Shown here piece by piece: positions 5,208-12,195 of a stretch of DNA of 12,195 bases; the stretch's first letter is position 1; the number at the start of each line of letters is the position of its first letter. This DNA comes from Falciphora oryzae (Eukaryota; Ascomycota; Sordariomycetes; Magnaporthales; Magnaporthaceae): assembly GCA_000733355.1 (NCBI GenBank), contig JNVV01000025.1, positions 515,895 through 528,089 on the forward strand. Direction: 5' to 3'. Made by a program: the position numbers and the translations under genes. The notes under the pieces were generated by a model. That model was given only the letters and a program-made list of their open reading frames with translations, did not search any database and was not told the DNA's origin.

Positions 5208-6530
5208 ATAACAGACCCAGCCGAGACCCCTTTACCCTTTGACCCCGTCCTAGTATTCGGATTCTTTTCCGGATACCTAGCCCTGTAAGCCTTAGCATAT
5301 AAAAATGGCGAAAATTACGCAAAATTGTATCGCGATTTTGTTAACGGCTAGATTTCGCTAGCGTTCCGTTAGTTTAAATAGCTAATAGGTTTTTTAAACG
5401 GTAAAATCGCTTTGCTGTAGAACGAAATAATAACCTTTTAAAGCAACGATAACGCGAATACCTAATAGGTCGCTAGGTTAAGGGCGGAAGCTTAGGAACG
5501 CAACGCTATTATAACGCGTTTAAACGCGGAATGCGACCGGTTAACCTGGCAATTTGCACTGTTATAAGCCCCTTAACTACCGGGGCTTTACCCTAGTACC
5601 GCCGATACCCCGACTATTATTACCCTTAAAACTTTCCGCACGTAATCCCCGCTACCTTCTTTAACTATTAGTACCCCGCCGGCGACCTAAACCGCTTTTA
5701 CCGGCGTTACCCCGGCGTTTCGACCGGTGGGCGCAAAATTACCCCTTTTTTCGGGGGCATATGCAGACGACGTTTAACGGCAGGAGGAATATATTACGTG
5801 GAAATTACTTTTTAATATTAAATTTACTTTCGATAGCGCTTTATACCCTATACCGGCGATTAGAATCCTATACGCGGCCTAGCGGTTTTTAGGAGACGCG
5901 TATAAATACGTCCGAGACGTTATCGATTTGGTGGCGGAATACCCGGGTATATTTTTATTATAAGCCCGCGGCTTTACCGATTGCGCTTTTTTTTTCGATT
6001 TATTTGACCCGGTATATAAAATACAAAATATAAGGGCGGCGGCGCGCCGGGATTTCGATACCTTTAAATAGAAGAACATTAGGTTCGGAGATTTTATTAG
6101 CGCGTTTATTCGCTTGGCGGATATAGGCGGATATTTGGCGAATATGCGCGTAGAAGCTTTAAAAAATAAGGTTAGTAACGAGCTTTTTAAGGCCGCGATT
6201 AATTAAATTAATAGACCCGGGCCCGAAGATTTCGAAGGATAGGTTAAAATATACCGAAACCTATTTAATAATTTCGCGGATTACGCATATAAATTATACC
6301 ATAACGGCGGAACGACGGCGCCGAAACTAGGGAACTATTAACCGGTAATAGCAACAACCCCAACACTTACGCCCGCCGGCGACCTTATGGATTTTAGCAA
6401 AATTTTAACTAGCCCGAGGGGATTTTTGACCGAGGCGTAGCGATAGTACCGACGGGATAATTATTTTTGCATGTATTGCGGACAGCCGGGGCATTATGCC
6501 CTTATTTGCTTAGCGAAACCTAAAAGATAG
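5208..6530 (+). pseudogene. Ty3/gypsy gag polyprotein, RIP-inactivated
   Basis: One frame (codons starting at multiples of three) stays in register over about 440 codons with only TAA/TAG interruptions at likely Gln/Trp positions. An N-terminal part around 5310-5560 has heptad-like Leu/Ile/Ala spacing (for example VARLRAEA and NAIITRLNAECDRL) and probably forms a coiled coil. A Pro/Thr-rich linker follows (5570-5730), then a capsid-like region (EEYITWKLLFNIKF, FDPVYKIQNIRAAA, FGDFISAFIRLADIGGYL). A zinc knuckle CMYCGQPGHYALIC lies at 6468-6509 with all CCHC ligands intact. No ATG fits; ATA at 5208-5210 before ACAGACCCAGCC may be the mutated start. Gag packages the element RNA in virus-like particles in the cytoplasm. 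Assignment is firm; the start is a guess. Confidence 0.8.
6468..6509 (+). other. CCHC zinc knuckle of gag
   Basis: CX2CX4HX4C with spacing exactly as in retroelement nucleocapsids. It is one of the few motifs of the element whose ligands all survived RIP. Confidence 0.85.
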
Positions 6531-6694
6531 TAGAACGCCGGCGGATCGCAGGCGAAAAAAGACTAGGTTTTGTATATAGTCGCGTGCAGGACCCGTGGAG
6601 GGATTAAGAACGATAGGAGCAGTAAAACAACGATATATATTTTTATTTTATAGGCCCTAATATAATATTTTCCTTTGATATAATGCTGTTCCTT

Positions 6695-7105
6695 TACGGA
6701 AACCGACCGGTACCTTGTTGATTACTGATCGATATAGGATGTTCTTTATGGGCGTTTATTAATAACATATTCGCGTATACATATAATTTACTTAGGTTCT
6801 AATTACTGGAACTAAAACCCTTCCGTTTCGCTAACGGAGCGCTAGTAGGGCGCATTACCGATTGCGTTAAAACTATTTATACGTTCGGGAACATTACGGA
6901 AATTATAACGTTTTATTGTTGGCCGTTGGGGGGACCGGATATTATTTTGGGCCTGCCGTGGTTAAGATATTATAATTTAACGATCGATTGGGCGGCGGGA
7001 ACTTTAAGTATGGACGGCGTTACGATGGCGGAAGCCGAGCGAATACCGGCGCCGGATATGGAGATCCGCATTTTAAACGCATTTAATTTCCTAACTTTTT
7101 GTAAG
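6695..7105 (+). pseudogene. Gypsy aspartic protease domain
   Basis: LLIDIGCSLWAFI at 6722-6760 is the active-site region; the expected D-S/T-G triad reads D-I-G, which a CA-to-TA change of ACA to ATA would produce. The second block GGPDIILGLPWLRYYNLTIDW (6929-6991) is the highly conserved 'ILG-PWL--N--IDW' flap/hydrophobic segment of Ty3 proteases. One TGA and one TAA lie inside. It would have cleaved Gag-Pol during particle maturation. Confidence 0.85.
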
Positions 7106-7470
7106 TAAGAAGGAGTGCATATTTAGATTATGTTATAAGCGAAGTTTTTTGCTTTAACTAAAAAGGATACTTTACCCGATTACCGATTGTTCGATAGTTT
7201 CGCTAACGATACGTTAACGGTAATTTTTCGGGCTATTTTTTAAACGGAAAAGCTTTTTGAGGGTACGAAATTGGAACCCAGGCTTTAGGCTTTTAGGGAT
7301 TGGGTTAAGGAGGTACTATATTTACGCCGGGTATCCGACGAGGATATAAAAAAGTTTTTGGAGGGGAAACCTTTTGTAACAATGGAGGAGATCCTTAACA
7401 AATTTCCTTAGGAGCTTTACGACCTGGCGGAATGTTTTTTTCCTTAAAACGCGGATACGCTACCCCTACA
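7106..7470 (+). pseudogene. Protease-RT linker of pol
   Basis: Same frame as pol with eight or so TAA/TAG. It contains LPDYRLFDSFAND and EEILNKFP-stop-ELYDLAECF, the latter matching the 'LPPEYHDFLDVF' type of segment just before gypsy RT. No separate domain. Confidence 0.55.
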
Positions 7471-8180
7471 TAAGCCGTTTAATTACAAAATCGAACTTTT
7501 CCCTAGCGAAACGCTATTACACTATTATAACCGCGCTATGTCCCAGTAGGAGTTGCGCGTAATCCGGAAATATTTCGATACCTATTTGGCGAAAAGCTTT
7601 ATCCGCCCTAATACGTTACCGGCGGCGGCCCCGATTTTTTTCGTTAAAAAGTTAGGAGGCGGGATTAGGGTTTGCGTAGATTACCGGGGGCTAAATAATA
7701 TTACGGTTAAAAACCGGTACCTAATCTCATTTATTAGGGAAATATTAAAAGCTTTGTTAAAAGCGAAATGGTTTAGCAAAGTAGATATTATAGCGGCGTT
7801 TAATCGCTTGCGTATTGCCCCCGGGGACAAATAAAAAACCGCGTTTATTATTAGGTTCGGATTATTTGAATGCCTAATAGCTAATTTCGGTATAACAAAT
7901 GCCTTTAGCTTGTTTTAATATTACATTAACCATATATTAAGGGACGCTTTGGATAGATACGTTACGGCCTACTTTAACGACGTCTTAATATATAGCGAAA
8001 TTAAGGCGGAATACCGGCGTTACGTTAGGGAAGTGGTGCGGAAATTCGCCGATACCGGCTTATTTATCGATATCCGAAAATGCGAATTTAACGTTAAAGA
8101 AATGAAATATTTAGGATTTATCGTTTTCATAGCGGGGATACGGATGGACCTAGATAAGGTGGCGGCGATCCGATCGTAGG
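7471..8180 (+). pseudogene. Gypsy reverse transcriptase domain, catalytic Asp lost
   Basis: Conserved blocks in order: YKIELFPSET, LRVIRKYFDTYLAKSFIRP, APIFFVKKLGGGIRVCVDYRGLN, VKNRYLISFI, FSKVDIIAAFNRLRIA, TAFIIRFGLFECL, YINHILRDALDRYVTAYFNDVLIYS, VKEMKYLGFIV. The YxDD-type box reads YFND: the first aspartate of the pair is Asn (AAC at 7976-7978), a G-to-A change expected to abolish activity. Stops fall at Gln/Trp positions (e.g. GDK-stop-KTAF where Trp is usual, and SLF-stop-YYIN where Gln is usual). RT copies the element RNA to DNA in the particle. Confidence 0.92.
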
Positions 8181-8780
8181 CCGTACTAACCACGCTACGG
8201 GAATTGTAACGCTTTTTTGGATTCGCGAACTTTTATAAAAGGTTTATCCGGGGTTTTTTGGTAATAGCCCGCCCGCTAATAACATTAATAAGCGTAAAAA
8301 GCTGCCCGGGCTATTTACTAGACGAGGCCGCGGTAGCGTTCCGCCGCTTCCGCGACGCCTTTTTTTCGGAAATTATATTGGTTTTTTACGACCCGGTATT
8401 AAAAACGATTGTGGAAGCGGACGCGTTAGATTGGGCGGTAGGAGGGGTTTTTTTATAAATAAATGCGGAAAGGATACGCCGGTTAGTTGCTTTTTTTTTA
8501 GCTAAATACTTGCCGGCGGAATGCAATTACGAAATATACGATAAAGAGCTTTTAGCAATTATTAAAGCTTTTAAGGAATAGAAACCCGAGTTTTAAAGCG
8601 CCGAATCGCCAGTGGAAGTTTGGACGGATTATAAAAATTTGCAATTTTTTGCTACCATTAAATTATTAAACTAGCGGCAAATTAGGTGGTTGGAGTTTTT
8701 TAGCGATTTTAGGTTCCATATCGTATATAAATTAGGAAAAATAGCTATAATCCCTAATACGCTTTTACGTTTTTTTAGCG
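8181..8780 (+). pseudogene. RT connection and gypsy RNase H domain
   Basis: RFFGFANFYKRFIRGF (8210-8257) and FRRFRDAFFSEIILVFYDPVLKTIVEADALDWAVGGVFL (8339-8455) are the thumb/connection and start of RNase H, followed by [30 protein letters not shown] and VWTDYKNLQFF. The usual 'TDASD-A-G--L' centre reads EADALDWAVGGVFL, close to the family pattern. Interrupted by TAA/TAG only. It removes RNA from the RNA:DNA hybrid during reverse transcription. Confidence 0.85.
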
Positions 8781-9080
8781 TTTGCCCGACGAATATACGA
8801 AACGTAGCCGACGAAAGGGTAGCGTTTCGCTAGCGAATTTTGTTACTTTTAAAGCGGTGGGGCCCCGGCGAAGTACTAGCGATATTACGGGTTTTCGATA
8901 CGTTTAAGCACATAAACGTGCTAATAGATAGGGCGTACGTTATTTCGGAGCTGGCGTAAGTTATGATATCCTGTTTGTAGGATTTAGCGAAGCGATAGTT
9001 CCCTATTTGGATCCGGAAGCAGGTTAAGCTGGCGAAAGCCGATTGCTAGGCGATACGAAGGCGTATTTATTGCAAAAAAC
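8781..9080 (+). pseudogene. RNase H-integrase linker of pol
   Basis: In-frame with pol, seven or more TAA/TAG, no domain recognised. It covers the variable linker between RNase H and the integrase zinc-binding domain. Confidence 0.5.
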
Positions 9081-10140
9081 GGCTGTTTATCCCGCCCGAC
9101 GATGCGTTGCGATTTTAGATCCTGTATAGGACGTATAGTTTGTTACTAAGCGGATATTTAAGGCGCAGTAAAACCTGGGATTTAATACGTAAAATTTACA
9201 TTTAGTTACGTTTATCGCGAAACGTTAGCGTATTTGTTTAAGGTTGCTATTTGTGCAAAATGTTAAAAGTAGGGAAAGGATCTTTAAGCGGATTGTTGGA
9301 GCCGTTAGTAGTACCGTTTAAGCTATGGGCGGATATATTTATGGATTACGTCGGCCCGCTGCCGCTATACGAACGTTAAAATATCGTTTACCATTATATT
9401 ATGGTAGTAATAGACCGGTTAATAAAAATGCGCTATTATATCCCAATGGTCGAAACCGACGCGGATCGCTTAGCAAACGCTTTTTTCGCGTAAATGTACC
9501 GCTTATACGGTACCCCCGATACCATCGTTTCGGATTGCGGTAAGTAATTCGTATTTACCTTTTGAAAAAAGTTAAATAAAAGATTCGGCGTTACGTTTAA
9601 GCATTCGTTATCGTTTTACCCGGAATCCGACGGCTAAACAAAAATCCTAAACGCATATATGGAATAATATTTGCGGGCGTTTTGCTTATATTATTAGGAC
9701 GATTAGGTTAATTAGCTCCCATTCGGAAAGTTCGCTAGCAATAACTACGTATCGGAAACGACCGGGGTTTCCCCTTTTTTCGCTAATTACAGATGGAATC
9801 TTTATATGGGTACGGAACCGAAAAGTGAACGACTAGACGGCGGAACGCCGGCGCATTAATAGGAGGTTTATAACGCTATTACCGTTGCGGATAGGGTTTA
9901 GAAAGTTTGGGATTACGTTAGGGCGCTGGCCGAGGCTAGTAAGGAAAGGTACGAGGAAGTAGCGAATCGTTATCGAACCGACGCCGGGACGTTTTCGGAA
10001 GGCGATTTGGTTTGGGTTAGCATTAAGAACATGGCTATTTCGCGCCCGACAGATAAGTTTAGCGAAAAGTAAATCGGACTTTACCTAATTACAAAGGTTT
10101 ATCCCCGAGCTTTAGCCGTTAACTTGTTGGCGTATTATAA
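9081..10140 (+). pseudogene. Gypsy integrase: zinc-binding, core and GPY/F-like region
   Basis: The N-terminal HHCC domain keeps both cysteines (CYLC) but the two histidines appear to be Tyr (in RTYS and SGYL), each a CA-to-TA change. The core shows FMDYVGPLP with Asp at 9344-9346, TIVSDCGK with Asp at 9533-9535, and after 35 residues GQT-like DG-stop-TKIL where the catalytic Glu is Lys (AAA at 9641-9643), so the DD35E triad is broken. Further on, [20 protein letters not shown] and SEGDLVWVSIKN are typical, then a GPY/F-like segment near 10040-10110 reading SEK-stop-IGLYLITKV. Integrase inserts the cDNA into chromosomes. Confidence 0.88.
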
Positions 10141-10276
10141 ATTATTCCTAATGTTTTACGTTTCGTTTATCCAAAGAGAAAACCCGGGCTTTTTAGGTTA
10201 GAAAGTAATAAACGATGAGTACGATAGGCGAGTAGCCGGCGCGGTGTTGGCGGATAACTAGAACGACGTAGATGGC

Positions 10277-10445
10277 GAATTAGTGGAAAAGTGGCATTTC
10301 GATCGCATTTTAAATTCGAAAGGTACACCCGACGTTTTAGAATATAAAGTGAAATAGGTAGCACCTTATAAGCCAATTTGGCAGCCGGTACGCGATTTGA
10401 AAGGGGCAGACGATAGGATTTGGGATTTTTATAAATAGCACTTTA
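10277..10445 (+). pseudogene. Chromodomain at the integrase C-terminus
   Basis: ELVEKWHFDRILNSKGTP, then LEYKVK followed by a TAG at 10355-10357 where the chromodomain has the conserved Trp (KWKGY type), then IWQPVRDLKGADDRIWDFYK. The spacing Y-x-VKW...W-x-P...L fits chromodomains of fungal chromoviruses. In active elements it binds histone marks of heterochromatin and guides insertion. The key aromatic residue is lost to RIP (TGG to TAG). Confidence 0.85.
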
Positions 10446-10640
10446 ATAAACCTGGACTACCGGATTGGTGGCGAAACTTGGGCGAAGCGCGAACGGGGGA
10501 TTAAGGGACAGCTAGCTACGCGCAAAGGGTTAAAAAGGAGGTAGTAGCATAACCGAAACCTAGGGGCCGATTTAGGGGCAAACTTAGGTAAAACCCGAAC
10601 TAATAATAGAGCGGTTGGGAACGCAGGTAGGGAGGGGGCG

Positions 10641-12042
10641 GAAATAGGGCGGAAGATAATCGAGCTACCCGAGGCGAGCTTGCCCCGGGGGCCGAAGCCA
10701 TTTTATTGAAAACTAACTATTTGCCCGATTCCGGGACGTACGCCGGCGTTCCATTAAATTAGCCTATAAGGAGCGAAAAAGAGAACGGGACGAAACCCCA
10801 GCGGAAAGTAGGATATGTTATTAGAACTAGACGCGGCGCGGTTAGTACCGCGCAATGCTGGCGACGTGGTTGCGGAACCGTGTTGTTAGACGGGTGTAAC
10901 GGCGTTCGCGACGAAGAAATTTGGTTTGAATTTTGTTATTTTCGCTATCGATTTGGTTAGCGTCCCGTTCTAGCGAAGCGCTTTCGTTAAGGTGCTTGGT
11001 GTAGATGCTATAGGCGTTGCAAAGAGCGACGCGGAAACGCTTTTTGGCGGCGGTTTAGCTGTTATAACCCGGGTTACCGGCACTAATGCGCAGTTGCACG
11101 CGAATAATGTTAGAGTAGGGACGTTAGCGAAACGACGGGAGCAGATTTATTAGGTTAAGGGCGTTTTATACCTTAGCCTTTTGGCGGCGGCGCCGGGGAG
11201 TTGACGCGGTACGATTAGCGGCGAGCGCGGCGCGGCGAGCTTGGACGATACCCTTAAAGTTGTTTTTTTGTTACGAAGTTAATGGGCAGTAGGACGGCGG
11301 AACGGGGGCGGGACATTTACGGTACGCGATTTTTGCGAGCCGGTTTCGCCGTAGCGATTACGGATAGCAGTTTTAGTACCGACGAAGGCAGCGAGTAGGG
11401 CGGAGACCGTTTTGCCGCTAGCGATACGATATTCCGGCGGTATAACGTAGTAATCGTCGAAAGGATTATCTTTTGCAAGTTTTTTGGCGGATAGGAATAT
11501 GTAGTTACGATCGAGGAACTTCTGGCGGCCGTGCATTTAGAAGATTTCGGCGGTACCGACGAGGGCGATTATATCGTGGAAGTTTCCTTTTATTAGGGCG
11601 ATCGGCTGCCAGGCGAGGCGTTAGCGAAACCGGATCTAGGGATACGAAATAAGCGGAACGACGGCGCGGCGCCGGTAGAATTAACCTTTTTATACGGCTT
11701 GTGGCGGGAGTTGCATTGGTCGCAATAAATAAACGAGCCGGAAGTGCGATTAGCATTAGTTTATAGATAGGGAAACGCTATGCTGGCTTTGTTATTAAAT
11801 CGAACGGTTGGGTGGTTGGCGTTGAAGTAGCGATAGTATTGGAGCTAGTGCGTCCGGAGGTAGAAGATGCAAACAGATTTGGTTAAGGGAAACGACTAGA
11901 TGTCGCCGGGGGTGCTTATAACAGGCGCTATCGTGACGACGGGTAGCGGAACGTTGTGGAAAGGGATGGTGGATCGCGAGCGTGAAGGCGGCGGGAAAAA
12001 GAGGACGCGTTGTTGGGAACGTAAAAGAAAAATGTCCGACCG
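10641..12042. other. Post-pol tail with two mirrored semi-open frames
   Basis: The pol frame continues on the plus strand to about 12090 with TAA/TAG only; 10641-10960 has a single stop. On the minus strand the antisense frame in the same codon register is also fairly open between about 11640 and 10640, with blocks such as FHDIIALVGTAEIF and MHGRQKFLDRNYIFLSAKKL (11477-11536), IPPEYRIASGKTVSALLAAF, then Ser/Pro/Ala/Thr-rich sequence. I recognise neither product. It may be a third coding region of the chromovirus, a captured antisense gene, or non-coding 3' sequence in which RIP bias creates mirrored frames. It carries the RIP signature (CG and TA rich, poor in CA/TG). Confidence 0.45.
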
Positions 12043-12070
12043 TGAAAAGGAGAGAGAGAGAGAGAGAGAG
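12043..12070 (+). repeat. Polypurine stretch with (GA)n microsatellite
   Basis: Twenty-eight purines in a row ending in about ten GA units. It could be a simple microsatellite or the polypurine tract of the gypsy element; the base after it is TATATTTA rather than the TGTTACGG that the 5' LTR would predict. Confidence 0.7.
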
Positions 12071-12195
12071 TATATTTAACGTCATTATATCGGGATCTAC
12101 CAGTCCCTGCCTCCCAAGGGGCATATGACGTGCTAGCGCTACCTAAGCTTAACACTAGGCTACATGTAGCTATTAAGGCGGCTAGCAGATTAAAC
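12071..12195. other. Unassigned right edge
   Basis: No gene. ACGTCAT (12079-12085) and ATGACGT (12125-12131) are complementary and could form a stem or two CRE-like half sites. The stretch keeps CA/TG dinucleotides and thus looks less RIP-affected than the region to its left. It does not match the 5' LTR at 4894. Confidence 0.4.

Larger units (their letters stand above)
4894..10640 (+). mobile_element. Ty3/gypsy chromovirus, RIP-inactivated
   Basis: Plus-strand element with LTR, gag, protease, RT, RNase H, integrase and a C-terminal chromodomain, the order that defines Ty3/gypsy chromoviruses. It is full length in domain content, but the 3' LTR is not in view, so the right border is unknown and may lie past 12195. 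Every domain has stops or lost catalytic residues caused by C-to-T or G-to-A changes, while frames remain in register over thousands of bases. The chromodomain in active relatives steers integration into heterochromatin by binding methylated histone H3. Confidence 0.9.
6653..10640 (+). pseudogene. Ty3/gypsy pol polyprotein, RIP-inactivated
   Basis: A single frame (codon starts at 3n+2) carries protease, RT, RNase H, integrase and chromodomain with no indel. Relative to gag it is in the -1 register, so the element probably used programmed -1 frameshifting; no convincing slippery heptamer survives near 6510-6660. Dozens of TAA/TAG and a few TGA interrupt it. After the chromodomain the frame goes into a Lys/Arg/Gly-rich tail (about 10500-10640, e.g. 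PKPRGRFRGKLR) that looks like a disordered polyprotein end. Individual domains are listed separately. Confidence 0.85.

Noticed and set aside
9325..9543. 72-codon plus-strand open frame inside integrase
   Set aside because: It is in another register from the integrase frame, which shows the DD35E core across the same bases.
12071..12195. Start of the gypsy 3' LTR
   Set aside because: No resemblance to the 5' LTR start at 4894 and no TG terminus; kept as unassigned.

Overview
The window looks like a transposon-rich accessory region of a filamentous ascomycete (Pezizomycotina-type) genome. Three things point there: a member of the large fungal family of single-domain AAA+ ATPases with short introns of 84-93 nt (GT...AG, branch-site-like CTAAC/CTGAC); LTR retrotransposons of fungal Ty1/copia and Ty3/gypsy chromovirus type; and a strong signature of repeat-induced point mutation (RIP), in which glutamine and tryptophan codons have become stops and CA has become TA while the reading frames stay free of indels. 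There is no bacterial-style operon, no tRNA or rRNA, and no CRISPR array.

Layout. (1) 1-328: nothing recognisable. (2) 329-3040, minus strand: a broken AAA+ ATPase gene. Five exons can be traced from Walker A to a polyglutamine C-terminus. They carry a one-base frameshift, a 249-bp solo LTR with a perfect 5-bp target duplication inside the exon just before the sensor-1 motif, a short duplication beside that insertion, and a damaged N-terminal part. (3) 3060-3165: a G-rich TTTGGG-type simple repeat joined to a GGGTACCC palindrome. (4) 3238-4893, minus strand: the 3' part of a Ty1/copia element (LTR, polypurine tract, RNase H and the end of RT), cut at 4893 where the next element begins. (5) 4894 to at least 10640, plus strand: a Ty3/gypsy chromovirus with 5' LTR, gag with a CCHC knuckle, then protease, RT, RNase H, integrase and a chromodomain, all inactivated. 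(6) 10640-12042: a tail without recognisable homology, in which the pol frame and an antisense frame in the same codon register both stay fairly open. (7) 12043-12195: a GA repeat and short unassigned sequence.

The elements appear nested. The gypsy LTR starts exactly where the copia remnant stops, so the missing 5' half of the copia element may lie beyond the right edge. No gene here looks functional as it stands. I see no convincing undescribed defence or biosynthetic system. The observations most worth checking are a hairpin with the same bulged-T architecture in two otherwise different LTRs, and the two-strand open tail behind the chromodomain.
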